Positions 33,797 through 43,143 of a stretch of 64,000 nucleotides of DNA are shown in pieces. The position numbers and the translations under genes are program-made. Below the pieces are notes generated by a model, which saw only the letters and a list, made by a program, of their open reading frames with translations, was not told where the DNA came from and did no database searches. The DNA is from CAYMRL01 sp964398985. Lineage in GTDB: Bacteria > Deinococcota > Deinococci > Deinococcales > Trueperaceae. The stretch is taken from contig CAYNOS010000005.1 of the NCBI GenBank assembly GCA_964398985.1, positions 25,078 to 89,077 on the forward strand. The letters are read 5' to 3'. Within the stretch, counting starts at the first letter, position 1. Each line of letters opens with the position of its first letter.

Positions 33797-34947
33797 CTCA
33801 CGTCACCTCGCAACGGCACGCGCACGAAGCGCGGCCGGTAGAGGTCGGCGTCGGCGAATACCCACGCGACGTCGCTGGCGTTGACGTTGTAGCTGACCAG
33901 CAGGGCGCCCGCCTCGGTGAACTGCGGGTGGGCGTGCGCGTTGTACGTCAGGACACCGGCCTCCTCGGCTTCGGGCGTGACGTAGAGGACGGTGCGGCCC
34001 TCGAACGGGCCGGCCGGGTCGCAAGCCGTGTAAGCCACCAGTTCGGGGCTCAGCCTCGTGAGGCTGTCCATCGTAATCAGCAAGAAGGCGCCGTTGACGT
34101 GCGTGACCGAGTACTCGTTGCCGACGCCGGTCACAAGGCGCGCCGAATCGGCCGGGTCGCTCGACCACGCCTCTTTGCCGGGACCGGTGGCGTACTCCCA
34201 GGCGGCGGGGTCCGCGACGCCACCGGTTCTCGCCCTGGCGAGGTGCATGTGCTTGTCGTCTCCGAGGTCTTCGGTTCCGTAGATGTAGACGTGCTCGCCG
34301 TGCTCGAGCAGCGCCGCGCCCCATGCGACACCGTGACCTGACGGCAGCGGGTCGATGCTGACGACCTCCAGCTCGGGCAGCGACAAGGTGGCGAGCGCGT
34401 TGTCCATCCACTCGAAGCCCCACATGCCGCCTTCTGGCGTCCGCTGGAACCGGATCAGGAACACCCTCACGACGTCGCCGGTAGCCGTGGTCTCCACGGT
34501 CGCGTCGTAGACCCAGTACCAGCTGTCCCAGTCGGGGTCCGCGAAGAACGACTGCGGGATACCGCCGATGTCACCGACCTTGGTGGTGAGCTCGTCACGG
34601 TCCTGAACCACCAGCGAGTTGTGAACCATGGGCGCGTTTCGGGGCCGGGTACGGCTGGGGTTGACGAGGCCCACGAACGTGTCCGAGAACAACCACAGCG
34701 TCCGGCCGTCAGGCAGCTCGACGGAGTAGGTGCTGTCGCCGCCGGTCCAGCCGGGCCCGAAGCTGGTGAACTGGGCGTCGAACCGCTCGTCCTTGACGGC
34801 GCTCATCTCGGTGACCATGGTGTTCGCTCCGCAACTGCCGGCCGTCAGGCTCGGCTCTTCTCGTAGTCCTGGGCCGGTCTGGGCGAGGGCGACGCCAGTC
34901 AGCGCCGTCGCCGCTGCCAGCCAAGTGATGGCGGCACGCTTGCTCAT
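33793..34947 (-). CDS. Secreted beta-propeller protein of DUF4185/DUF5005 type
   Basis: A 384-residue exported protein. A cleavable signal peptide ends TGVALAQT (no lipobox). The mature part has repeated beta segments such as DGRTLWLFSDTFVGLVNPSR, YWVYDATVETTATGDVVRVF and HGVAWGAALLEHGEHVYIYG, which resemble a five-bladed propeller like those of GH43-type or DUF4185 proteins. LWLFSDTFVG is the hallmark of that group. It probably acts on, or binds, a plant- or algal-type polysaccharide outside the cytoplasm. ATG 34947 overlaps the rhamnosidase stop by 4 nt; GAGAGGAAG lies upstream. Activity is unknown. Confidence 0.75.
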   Translation of the reverse strand: MSKRAAITWLAAATALTGVALAQTGPGLREEPSLTAGSCGANTMVTEMSAVKDERFDAQFTSFGPGWTGGDSTYSVELPDGRTLWLFSDTFVGLVNPSRTRPRNAPMVHNSLVVQDRDELTTKVGDIGGIPQSFFADPDWDSWYWVYDATVETTATGDVVRVFLIRFQRTPEGGMWGFEWMDNALATLSLPELEVVSIDPLPSGHGVAWGAALLEHGEHVYIYGTEDLGDDKHMHLARARTGGVADPAAWEYATGPGKEAWSSDPADSARLVTGVGNEYSVTHVNGAFLLITMDSLTRLSPELVAYTACDPAGPFEGRTVLYVTPEAEEAGVLTYNAHAHPQFTEAGALLVSYNVNASDVAWVFADADLYRPRFVRVPLRGDVR

Positions 34948-37900
34948 CTCGCCACTTCCTCTCTCGTCGGTTGGCGCCACGGCACGCGCCATGCGTGGCT
35001 TCCCGGTCCGGCCTTCACGCGTTCCCGGCCGGGCAGCGTCACCAGCAACTCGCCGCCGAGCGGCACCTCCGCCCCGACCGTCAGCTCGCCGCCAGTCAGC
35101 CGCCAGGAGCCCAGATAGCGGCCGGTCTGCGAGTGGTAGGCGACCTCGCACTCGTTCACGCCGGCCACCGGCCGCGGCGTGAAGGTGGCTGCTCGAAAGC
35201 CCGGCTCGGTCCCCTCGAGGCCGCCGAGGCCGCTGAACAGCCATTCGACGACCGCGCACAGGCTCGGGTGGTTGAACGAGTTCATCGCCGGGTCGGCGAA
35301 GCCAGCCTCCGGCCGCCAACTGTCCCAGCGCTCCCACAACGTGGTGGCGCCGTGATCGAGCATGTAGCCCCAACTTGGGAAGGTCCGCGAGGTCGCGATC
35401 TCGGCCGCCAGCTCGAGGTGGCCGAAGCGCGTGAGCACGTTGAGCAGCCGCGGCACGCCCATGTAGCCGGTGGCGAGAGTCCCGCGCTCGCGGATCAGGC
35501 CGGCCAGCCGGTCGGCCGCAGCTTGGCGTGCGGCCGGCGTCAGCAGGTCGAAGTCGAGCGCCAGCACGTAGCCGGTCTGCGTGTCGCTGCCGATGCGGCC
35601 GTCGGTCGTGAGGAACGCCTCGTTGAACGCCGCGGTGACCGCGGTCGCCAGAGTTCGGTACCGCTCTACGTCACGGCCCTCGCCCAGGACCTCGGCGGCG
35701 TCGGCCATCAGCGCCGCGCTGCGGGCGAAGTACGCGGTGCCGATGAGGTCCTTGGGGGTCTCCTCGCCGATGGCCAGCCAGTCTCCGAAGCCGGTCACCG
35801 GCCTGATGAAGCGCCCTCTGCCGCCGGGCCTGGCCGTTTCGCGCTCCAGGTAGCCGACCCAGGCGCGCATCATCGGGTAGTTCTCGCTCAGCAAGCGCTC
35901 GTCGCCGTAACGGCGGTATACCAGCCACGGCAGGATGACCGCGCAGTCGGCCCAGCCCGCCTCGCCGCCGCCACCGGCGAGCACGTCCGGCACGACGTGT
36001 GGCAGCACGCCGTCGGCGTACTGCGCGTCCCGCAGCGACGCCAGCCACGCGCGGAAGTAGGCGACGAGGTCGAACGCGAACATCGCGCTCGGCGCCAGGG
36101 CGTGGACGTCGAGCCAGCCCATGCGCTCGTCGCGGTTCGGACAGTCGGTGGGGATCACGCCATAGTTGCTGCGCATGGTGGCGACGGCGGTCTGGTAGAG
36201 GCGGTTCAGCAGTTCATCGGAGCACCTGAACTCGCCGGTGGTCTCGAACTCGGAGCCGAACTCCAGGGCGCGAACCTTGGCGGGGTCGACCGCGCCCGGG
36301 TAGCCGGCGACCTCGACGTAGCGGAAGCCGTGCACCGTGAAGCGCGGTTCGAAGGAGCGGGCGTGCGTGCTACTGCCCGATCCCGCGGCGGGGAGGCTGA
36401 CGAGATCGAGTTGCGTGGCCCCGCGCAAGCTGTCGGTGTAGAGCCTCCCGTCGCTGTCGAGCATCTCGGCGTGGCGGAGCCCGATCGTCGCGGCAGCGGT
36501 TTCGGGAAGCTCGAGCCTGACGACGCCGGCGAGGTTGCGCCCGAAGTCGACAAGCTGCTCACCGAACCGCGCGCCGGCGACCGCTCTGACGTTCACCGGC
36601 GCCACCTCGGCGCGCACGCTCACGGCCGGCGCAGCCTGGGCCGAGAGCGGCGGGCCCGCCACCAACTCGACAGCTCCCATGTCGCTCGGCGCGGCGCGGA
36701 GGTCGAGCCACTCGCCCTTGATCAGGTCGGCGGCTCTCACGCTGCTGCCTGCGGCGCGCCAGCTCTCGTCGGAGGCGACGACTGCGCTTTCGCCGTCGTC
36801 GAGCTCCACATGCAGCTCGCAGCACAGCGCGGGACGTTCGCCGTAGACGCTGCGTCCTACGCAGGCGACGTTGCCGGCGTACCAGCCATCGGCGAGTGTC
36901 ACCTCGATGTCGTTGACGCCGGGCTCGAGCAGCGCGCTGACGTCGTACGCCTGGTACAGGGTGCGCTGCCGGTAGTCGGTCCAGCCCGGCGCCAGCCGCG
37001 CAGCGCCGACCGGACGCCCGTTGACCTTCGCCAGGTAGAGGCCGAGAGCGCTGATGTAGAGGCGTCCCGCCGGACGGCCGGCGCGCGCCGGCGTGGAACC
37101 GGCACGGTTCGGGAGCTCGAAGGAGCGGCGCAGCACCGTTGGCGGTTGCGGTGGCGTGACGTCCCGGAAACGCCCCCAGGGTTCGTCGCCGTAGCGGCCG
37201 AGAACGCTCGTGTCGTCCCACAACTCCGCGAGGTCGTGCTGCCACCCGGCTCCGTCGCCGAGAGCGACGAAGAGCGCACCGACGACCCCGGCCGGGCCGA
37301 CGTAGCTGCCCGGCTCTGTGAAGCGCGGCACGTCGAGGCTCAGTTCGTTCTCGCCGGCCTTCAGGAACGGCCTCAAGTCGACGAAGCTCGGCGTGCGCCA
37401 GTAGGTGCCGCAGTCGACAACCCTGCCGTTGAGCGCGAGAGCGTAGGGGCCCAGTACCCCGAGGAGCAGCCTGGCGTTCGCGGCCCGCGGGTCGACGGCC
37501 GGCGCCAGTGCGAAGCGCGCCGTCAGGTGGGCGGCCGAGGCATCGGAACCCTCGGCCGGCCACGCCCAGGAGCGGCCCGCGAACCCCGCCTCGCTGCTGG
37601 CGGGCTGCACAGCGACGCGCGGCGCCGCGATCCAGCGACCCGTCCACGGCTCGTCGAGCTTGCCGGTCCCGAAGTGCGACGCGGGCCCTTCGCAGGTGCT
37701 GCCGCTGGCAGCCCGAACCGCGACCGACCAGTGGTAGCGCGTGCGCGGCGCCAAGGCGGCTCCCACCAGGTCGACCTCGCCGGGGGCGGCGTGAGGGCGC
37801 CACCCGCTATCCCAGACGTCCGCACCACCCGCCGCCAACTCGGCCGCTGACGACGCCACTCTTACCCTGAACTCCGCTGGAACGTCGGCGTCGCCGGCTC

Positions 37901-38021
37901 CGGTGGTCGCGAGTTGCCAACACAAGCGCGGCGCCAGTGCGTCGACGGCCAGCGGCTCGAGCAGGTGCTCGCAGCGCAGGCGCGTGGGCGTCGGGCCCAT
38001 CCTGGCGTCGCCGGCGGTCAT
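34944..38021 (-). CDS. GH78 alpha-L-rhamnosidase
   Basis: A 1025-residue glycoside hydrolase that removes terminal alpha-L-rhamnose. N-terminal beta-sandwich domains (about 1-580) include PRLCWQLATTG and the Bac_rhamnosid-type ARLAPGWTDYRQRTLYQAYD. The catalytic (alpha/alpha)6 domain begins near residue 600 and has the GH78 signature PTDCPNRDERMGWLDVHAL near 622-640, with the catalytic Asp/Glu. The C-terminal beta domain ends TLPGRERVKAGPG. No signal peptide is present, so it works in the cytoplasm on imported oligosaccharides, consistent with the ABC permeases in the same operon. ATG 38021 overlaps the ROK kinase stop. Confidence 0.92.
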   Translation of the reverse strand: MTAGDARMGPTPTRLRCEHLLEPLAVDALAPRLCWQLATTGAGDADVPAEFRVRVASSAAELAAGGADVWDSGWRPHAAPGEVDLVGAALAPRTRYHWSVAVRAASGSTCEGPASHFGTGKLDEPWTGRWIAAPRVAVQPASSEAGFAGRSWAWPAEGSDASAAHLTARFALAPAVDPRAANARLLLGVLGPYALALNGRVVDCGTYWRTPSFVDLRPFLKAGENELSLDVPRFTEPGSYVGPAGVVGALFVALGDGAGWQHDLAELWDDTSVLGRYGDEPWGRFRDVTPPQPPTVLRRSFELPNRAGSTPARAGRPAGRLYISALGLYLAKVNGRPVGAARLAPGWTDYRQRTLYQAYDVSALLEPGVNDIEVTLADGWYAGNVACVGRSVYGERPALCCELHVELDDGESAVVASDESWRAAGSSVRAADLIKGEWLDLRAAPSDMGAVELVAGPPLSAQAAPAVSVRAEVAPVNVRAVAGARFGEQLVDFGRNLAGVVRLELPETAAATIGLRHAEMLDSDGRLYTDSLRGATQLDLVSLPAAGSGSSTHARSFEPRFTVHGFRYVEVAGYPGAVDPAKVRALEFGSEFETTGEFRCSDELLNRLYQTAVATMRSNYGVIPTDCPNRDERMGWLDVHALAPSAMFAFDLVAYFRAWLASLRDAQYADGVLPHVVPDVLAGGGGEAGWADCAVILPWLVYRRYGDERLLSENYPMMRAWVGYLERETARPGGRGRFIRPVTGFGDWLAIGEETPKDLIGTAYFARSAALMADAAEVLGEGRDVERYRTLATAVTAAFNEAFLTTDGRIGSDTQTGYVLALDFDLLTPAARQAAADRLAGLIRERGTLATGYMGVPRLLNVLTRFGHLELAAEIATSRTFPSWGYMLDHGATTLWERWDSWRPEAGFADPAMNSFNHPSLCAVVEWLFSGLGGLEGTEPGFRAATFTPRPVAGVNECEVAYHSQTGRYLGSWRLTGGELTVGAEVPLGGELLVTLPGRERVKAGPGSHAWRVPWRQPTREEVAR

Positions 38022-39004
38022 GGGCGCACCTGCTGGGCGCGACCTTCAGTGGCCTCGAACAGCAGGCTGGCGGCCCCCTTGAGCGCCGAGCCGCCGATGT
38101 CGGCGGCCGGCACCAGGCTGCCCTCCACGCCGGCGCGAGCGAGGCCGGCGCGGGCAGCGCCCGCGAACAAGTCGAACGAGCGGCTGATGTTGCCGCCGAG
38201 GACGATCGCGTCCGGCCGAAAGGCGGCAAAGGTGGCGCCGAGGGCTTCCGCGAGGCGCGCACCGAAGGTCTCGAACGCGGCGCGGGCGGCAGCGTCGCCG
38301 GCGCGAGCTGCGGCAGCGACGTCGGCGGCGCCCTCCGGCCACGTCGCGTCGTCCGTCCTCCCGTTCGCAGCGCGTCTCGCTTCGCGGTAGGCAGCGAGCA
38401 GTCCGCGCGTCGACAACGCGTCGTCGACGATCCCGCCCGCGTAAGGCAGCGCGTAGACGTAACCGTCCGGCGGCACCCCCTGGCCGCTGGTGACGAGCTT
38501 GCCGTCGACCGCGAACGCAGAACCACAGCCGGTACCGAGCGTCAGCACCACCGCGCGGCGCGCGCCCCGACCGGCCCCGTAGCGGAGTTCGCCCAGCGCG
38601 AACGCGGCGGCATCGTTGATGAACTCGAAGCGAAGACCGCTCAGCCGCGGCTCGGCTCCCACGAGCAGCGGCTGGAGCTCGAGACCGTAGAGCGCCTGGA
38701 ACTTCGGCAGCCCGCGAATCAGGAAGCGTCCCCGAGCCTCGTCGAACGGGCCCGGCACCGCCAGCCCGACGCCGACGACCCCGGACCTTTTCGGCCCGCT
38801 GCCACCGTGCTCTGCCTCGGCCCGGTCGAGGATCCTACCCAGCTCCGCCGCGAGGCCCGCGACCACCATCGCGGCCGGGGCTCTGCTGTCGAGCGCGCGC
38901 TCGCCGCGGTGCGACAAGCTGCCGTCACGACCGACCAGGGCTCCCTTCACGGAGCTGCCGCCGACGTCGAGCGCCAGGCAGGTGGGCTGCTCACGCGGCG
39001 GCAG
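38018..39004 (-). CDS. ROK-family sugar kinase/regulator-like protein with apparent CTG start
   Basis: A ROK-family protein of 328 residues if it starts at CTG 39004. The glycine-rich phosphate-binding segment (CLALDVGGSSVKGALVG) lies at its N-terminus, followed by VVGVGLAVPGPFDE, LTLGTGCGSAF and VLGGNISRSFDLF. The first ATG/GTG/TTG in the frame (GTG 38950) would remove DVGGSS, which every active ROK kinase needs. CTG 39004 sits 4 nt after the upstream stop and is preceded by GGGGGGTGAG. CTG 38977 is a second option. No HTH domain is present, so it is a kinase candidate. The classic zinc-finger CXCGxxGC region is not evident. Confidence 0.72.
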   Translation of the reverse strand: MPPREQPTCLALDVGGSSVKGALVGRDGSLSHRGERALDSRAPAAMVVAGLAAELGRILDRAEAEHGGSGPKRSGVVGVGLAVPGPFDEARGRFLIRGLPKFQALYGLELQPLLVGAEPRLSGLRFEFINDAAAFALGELRYGAGRGARRAVVLTLGTGCGSAFAVDGKLVTSGQGVPPDGYVYALPYAGGIVDDALSTRGLLAAYREARRAANGRTDDATWPEGAADVAAAARAGDAAARAAFETFGARLAEALGATFAAFRPDAIVLGGNISRSFDLFAGAARAGLARAGVEGSLVPAADIGGSALKGAASLLFEATEGRAQQVRP

Positions 39005-39008
39005 AGGC

Positions 39009-41255
39009 TCACCCCCCAGCCACTTCGAGACGGTGATCCGCGCCTCGCAACCACAGGTTACGGGCCACCAAGCGCGTCGGCAGGCGGCGCTCCACCAGAG
39101 CGAGCCCGCCGAGCGGCCGGGGATCGAGACCGCCGACCGCCTCGATCACGATCTGCGCGTACTTGCCGCCCGACAGCAGCGTCGGCTTCTCGATGTGCGG
39201 CATCTCCATCGGCCCCTTGGCGCCGGCGCCGGCCAGCCGCGGACTGCCCTCGTCACCGTGGGTGTAGGCCTGGCCGAAGGCGCCTTGCCGCGTCACGTCG
39301 GCGAAGCCTGGTCTGCCGTCGTCGCCCAACCACGCCAGCGCCTCCTCCTCGAACCCCTCTTGCATCAGCACCTCGAACGCGTAGGCGGGCCAGGTCGTGT
39401 AGGCGCCCTCGTCCTGGTGATCGGTGCGCGAGCTGAAGGCGGTGTCGGGATCCAGGGGCGAGAGCGCGTGCATCCAGGTCTCGGTCTTGAGCTCGCGCAG
39501 GAAGAACGCGACCATCTCCCGGCGCTGCTGAGCGCTCAGGTCGTTCTTCAGGCATTGCGCTACCGTGTGGAAGTCGAGGCAGTGGCGCACCACGTTCTTG
39601 CTGCCGTCCGGCTGCAGGCAGCTCCAGACGCCCTCGACTGGCACGTAGAGGCCTTGAACGGCGGGCACCAGCGCGTCGGCCAGCGTCCGCAGCCTGGCGG
39701 CCCTGTCGGACTGGCCGCGCGCGGTGAACAACTCGGCGACGGTGCGCAGGTTCCAGACGTTGGCTGCGTTGAACGACGCGACCTTGTGCGTGTAGGTGCT
39801 GACGCACTCCAGCAGGTTCTCGGCGCCTCCGTAGTCGGCCAGGCCATCCTCCCCGGCGATGCGCTGGTAGTAGAGCGCGGCGTCCTCGAGGTGCGAGAGC
39901 ACGTCCTTGCCTCTCACCACTTGGTCGAGGAAGGCGTCGTCCCCGGTGTAGCGGAGGTACTGCCACGCCATGTGGATGAGCGCGTAGTCGTTGACCGCGT
40001 ACCAGAAGCCGACCGGGCGACCGCTGGTGAAGTCGATGGCGCAGCCCTGATGCAGGTCCGCTTCGAGCCAGGCCGTGATCATCCGCTTCAACACCAGCGG
40101 GTCGAGCATCGCCAAGATCCCCGAGACCATCTTGGTGTCCCATGGGAACACCCAGTTGTTCGCGAACGTGAACACGCTGGTCGGGAAGCCGGTGATGTAG
40201 ACCTCGGCGGGATCGCCGAAGCGCCTGGTCCGCTTGCACTGAAGGAGCGTCATCAGGCCCAGGTAGTAGAGGCGCTCGAGCTTGGGGTTGTCGCTGGTTA
40301 CCACCGCCGCGTGTCCGGAGAAGCGCCCGCCGGGCTCGTCGGCAGGCGCAAACGCCGCGCGCCATTCCCGCTCCCAGCCGTCGCGGACTGCCGCCAGCGC
40401 CCCGCTGACATCGGCGGCGTGGCTCTCGTAGGCGAGCGTCGCCGACAGCGGGTCAGGTCCCAGCGCGTGCAACCAGTCGAAGGTGAGGGTCTCGCCGGGA
40501 GCGACCTCGAGCTCGTAGTCGAGCAGGGCGTGCTGGTGTCCGTCCAACTCCTCGCCCACGCTCTGCCCGGCCAGGAACGCCTGCCAGGCGTTCTCGCCCG
40601 CGGGCAGACCCGAGATCGACCTCGGTTCGAGGTCCGCTCCCATCAACGCGAACGCGTCGCCACCGGGTCCGCTGGCGAGAACGCGCTTGCCGTCGCGCTT
40701 CAGCGCGCCCTTGAGCATGTCTTCCAGCGGGAAGACCACATCCCAGCGTGAGTCGATGTCGGCGTGAACGACCAGCGTGAGTCGCGGGGCGAGGGCAACC
40801 GTGGTCGTGTTGGTCAATCTCAGGCGGTTGATGACGACCTGAGCGGTGACGCTGAGGCAGGTGACGACCTCGAACCGCAGGCCCTGGTACTCGCCGACCC
40901 TGGCGATGCGGCTGGGGTACCAGCGGTAGCCGATGCGCTCGAACGCCTCGGTGGCCGGCACCGGCCGGCCGGCCTCGACACCTGCGAGCGAGATGTACAG
41001 CTCGGCCTGATTGCCGGCGTGATAGATCTCGGGCGAACTGAGACCCGCGTAGGCGAACGGCTCGCGCAGGGCGACCAGGCTCGACCACTGGTTGGTGATG
41101 GCCGGCGCGCCGAAGTCGGGGTCCTTGGGATCGACGACCAACTCGTCCGACGCCAACTCCTCGGCGCTCGGCAGGTGCGCCAGCGCCGCCGGATCGAAAC
41201 CGGCCGCCACGAGCCGGGCGGCACCCACCCTGAGTTCCTCGCTCGAAACGTCCAT
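39009..41255 (-). CDS. Cytoplasmic (alpha/alpha)6-barrel glycosidase-like protein
   Basis: A 748-residue protein without signal peptide. A beta-rich N-terminal half (about 1-330: NQWSSLVALREPFAYAG, LTNTTTVALAPRLTLVVHAD) precedes a helical half with FANNWVFPWDTKMVSGILAM, FWYAVNDYALIHMAWQYLRY and DHQDEGAYTTWPAYAFEVLM, the layout of GH63/GH37/GH15-like clans. I cannot assign a GH family. ATG 41255 overlaps the permease stop by 1 nt. It is probably an intracellular glycosidase working with the rhamnosidase on the transported oligosaccharide. The WDTKM segment resembles catalytic-acid regions in clan GH-G, but this is by eye only. Confidence 0.7.
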   Translation of the reverse strand: MDVSSEELRVGAARLVAAGFDPAALAHLPSAEELASDELVVDPKDPDFGAPAITNQWSSLVALREPFAYAGLSSPEIYHAGNQAELYISLAGVEAGRPVPATEAFERIGYRWYPSRIARVGEYQGLRFEVVTCLSVTAQVVINRLRLTNTTTVALAPRLTLVVHADIDSRWDVVFPLEDMLKGALKRDGKRVLASGPGGDAFALMGADLEPRSISGLPAGENAWQAFLAGQSVGEELDGHQHALLDYELEVAPGETLTFDWLHALGPDPLSATLAYESHAADVSGALAAVRDGWEREWRAAFAPADEPGGRFSGHAAVVTSDNPKLERLYYLGLMTLLQCKRTRRFGDPAEVYITGFPTSVFTFANNWVFPWDTKMVSGILAMLDPLVLKRMITAWLEADLHQGCAIDFTSGRPVGFWYAVNDYALIHMAWQYLRYTGDDAFLDQVVRGKDVLSHLEDAALYYQRIAGEDGLADYGGAENLLECVSTYTHKVASFNAANVWNLRTVAELFTARGQSDRAARLRTLADALVPAVQGLYVPVEGVWSCLQPDGSKNVVRHCLDFHTVAQCLKNDLSAQQRREMVAFFLRELKTETWMHALSPLDPDTAFSSRTDHQDEGAYTTWPAYAFEVLMQEGFEEEALAWLGDDGRPGFADVTRQGAFGQAYTHGDEGSPRLAGAGAKGPMEMPHIEKPTLLSGGKYAQIVIEAVGGLDPRPLGGLALVERRLPTRLVARNLWLRGADHRLEVAGG

Positions 41256-42151
41256 CAGCCCTTGAGTCCTGTCATGTTCATGCCCTCCACGAAGTAGCGC
41301 TGCAGGATGAAGAACAAGACGATGACCGGCAGCATGACCAGCAGCGACGCGGCCATCAGCAGGTCCCACTCGGTGCCGGTCTGCTGCTGGAACGCCCGCA
41401 GGCCGATCGGCAGCGTGAACCATTCGGGGCTGTGCAGGTAGATGACCGGCCCCATGAAGTCGTTCCAGGTCCACAGGAAGGCGAAGATGCCGGCGGTCGC
41501 CATCGCCGGCTTGGCCTGCGGCAGCACCACCTGCCAGAAGATCCGAAGCTCGCCGCAGCCGTCGATGCGCGCCGCGTCCGAGTACTCCCGCGGGATGGTG
41601 CGGTAGTACTGGCGGAACAAGAAGATGTTGAAGGCGCCGCCGCCGAAGAACGACGGGACGATCAGCGGCCGCAGCGAGTCGACCCAGTCGAGTTTGGTGA
41701 AGATCACGTACTGAGGGATCATCGTCACCTGGGCGGGAATCATCAGCGTGGCCAGCACCACGAAGAACAGCGTGTCGCGGCCGCGCCAGCGCAGCTTGGC
41801 GAAGCCGTAGGCGACGAACGCCGCCGAGTAGACCTGGCCAAGCACGCACAGCACGGTGACGATCGTCGAGTTGCGCAAGTAGCGCCAGAAGGGGATGTAC
41901 TCGATGGCCTCGATGAAGTTCCGCCAGTCGAGCGGGCTCGGCCACCACACCGGCGGGTAGGCGAAGATCTGACCTTCGGGCTTCAGAGCGGTGCCGACCA
42001 TCCACAACAGCGGGAACAGGAACGCCGCCGACCCGATGATCAAGAGAGCGTAGGTGGTGACTACGTATGCGTGTCGGGCGGTGAAGAGACGGCGCCCCTG
42101 GCGCGAGCGACCCGAGCCGCCGTTGCGCGCGGTGAACGAACCGAGGCTCAC
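41255..42151 (-). CDS. Carbohydrate ABC transporter permease (MalG/CUT1 type)
   Basis: A 298-residue inner-membrane permease with six hydrophobic helices, the first being YALLIIGSAAFLFPLLWMV. The ATPase-contacting EAA loop is EYSDAARIDGCGELRIFWQV, followed by VLPQAKPA, as in CUT1 family MalG-like subunits. GTG 42151 lies 1 nt after the partner permease stop. Together they import an oligosaccharide captured by the binding protein. No ATPase gene is present in the operon, so a shared MsmK/UgpC-type ATPase encoded elsewhere is required. Confidence 0.92.
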   Translation of the reverse strand: MSLGSFTARNGGSGRSRQGRRLFTARHAYVVTTYALLIIGSAAFLFPLLWMVGTALKPEGQIFAYPPVWWPSPLDWRNFIEAIEYIPFWRYLRNSTIVTVLCVLGQVYSAAFVAYGFAKLRWRGRDTLFFVVLATLMIPAQVTMIPQYVIFTKLDWVDSLRPLIVPSFFGGGAFNIFLFRQYYRTIPREYSDAARIDGCGELRIFWQVVLPQAKPAMATAGIFAFLWTWNDFMGPVIYLHSPEWFTLPIGLRAFQQQTGTEWDLLMAASLLVMLPVIVLFFILQRYFVEGMNMTGLKG

Positions 42152-42152
42152 C

Positions 42153-43067
42153 TCAGGCCTCCTCGTAGTAGACCCAACGTCGCGACAGCCGCATCTGGAA
42201 GAGGCTGAACGCGACGATGATCAGGAACAAGATCCACGCCATCGCCGAGGCGTATCCCATCCGCAAGTTCTCGAACGCCAGGTTGAAGAGATAGAAGACG
42301 TAGAACAAGGTCGAGTTGATCGGGCCCCCCTGTGTCATGACGTACGCCTGGGTGAAGATCTGCAGCGACCCGATCGTCAGCGTGATGAAGTTGAAGAACA
42401 GGGTCGGCGAGAGCATCGGCAGCGTGACGTAGCGCAACTGCCCGAGCGGCCCGGCGCCGTCGATCTTGGCGGCGTCATAGAGCGCGCCGGGGATGCTCTG
42501 GAGGCCGGCGAGGTTGATGACCATCACGCCTCCCATGCCCCACATGCTCATGATGATCAAGGCCGGCTTCGACCACTCGGGCGAGTAGAGCCACAGCGGC
42601 CCGCGTATGCCGATCATCTCGAGGAGCGAGTTGATCAGCCCGAAGTCGGGATTGAACACCCACATCCACAGGAGTGCCACGCCCACGCCCGACAGCACCG
42701 ACGGCAAGAAGTAGACGGTGCGGAAGAACCCCATGCCGGGGAGTTTGGCGTTGAGCAGCAGCGCGACGCCGAGGCTCAGCGCCAGGGTCAGTGGGACGCT
42801 GATGAACGTGTAGTAGACGGTGTTGTAGAGGGCCTTCCAGAACAGCGGGTCGTTGACGAGCGTCTGGTAGTTTGCCAAGCCTATCCACCTGGGCGGCTGG
42901 TAGATGTTGTAGGCGGTGAAGCCGTAATAGAACGACAGCGAGATAGGGATGAGCGTGAACGCCAGGAACCCGATGATCCACGGCGAGACGAACACCCAGC
43001 CCCAGATCGTCTGATGGCGGTCGATGCGCCCGCCGCGGCGTCTGGGACGCTGACCGCCGTCTGCCAT
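42153..43067 (-). CDS. Carbohydrate ABC transporter permease (MalF/UgpA type)
   Basis: A 304-residue inner-membrane permease. After a basic N-terminus, WGWVFVSPWIIGFLAFTLIP is the first helix and the typical CUT1 opening. The EAA loop is ALYDAAKIDGAGPLGQLRYV, then TLPMLSPT. ATG 43067 is chosen because GGAAGG lies just upstream; ATG 43130 is in frame and would add 21 residues. With the preferred start, the ribosome-binding site lies within the 3' arm of a stable hairpin between this gene and the binding-protein gene. Partner of the MalG-like permease. Confidence 0.9.
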   Translation of the reverse strand: MADGGQRPRRRGGRIDRHQTIWGWVFVSPWIIGFLAFTLIPISLSFYYGFTAYNIYQPPRWIGLANYQTLVNDPLFWKALYNTVYYTFISVPLTLALSLGVALLLNAKLPGMGFFRTVYFLPSVLSGVGVALLWMWVFNPDFGLINSLLEMIGIRGPLWLYSPEWSKPALIIMSMWGMGGVMVINLAGLQSIPGALYDAAKIDGAGPLGQLRYVTLPMLSPTLFFNFITLTIGSLQIFTQAYVMTQGGPINSTLFYVFYLFNLAFENLRMGYASAMAWILFLIIVAFSLFQMRLSRRWVYYEEA

Positions 43068-43070
43068 TGG

Positions 43071-43102
43071 CCTTCCGTCCGACCCTGAGGCCGGACGGAA
43101 GG
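43071..43102 (-). promoter_or_regulatory. Intercistronic hairpin covering the permease ribosome-binding site
   Basis: CCTTCCGTCC at 43071-43080 and GGACGGAAGG at 43093-43102 form a perfect 10-bp stem with a 12-nt loop. It lies between the solute-binding protein stop (43144) and the preferred permease start (43067). On the mRNA, the second arm contains GGAAGG, the only good ribosome-binding site for the permease. The hairpin can therefore both protect the abundant upstream mRNA and lower permease translation. Confidence 0.65.
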
Positions 43103-43143
43103 TTGAGCCGCGGTCAGCGACTGGCGTCATGACTGAGGCTTCG

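Noticed and set aside
34971..37850. A 959-codon open frame antisense to the rhamnosidase gene
   Set aside because: The opposite strand encodes a complete GH78 protein with clear motifs. The antisense translation is rich in Arg, Ala and Gly and has no domain; long antisense frames are a by-product of high GC content.
38982..40751. A 589-codon plus-strand frame opposite the helical glycosidase
   Set aside because: The minus strand has a consistent protein with Trp/Tyr-rich blocks and coupled start and stop; the plus frame has no features.
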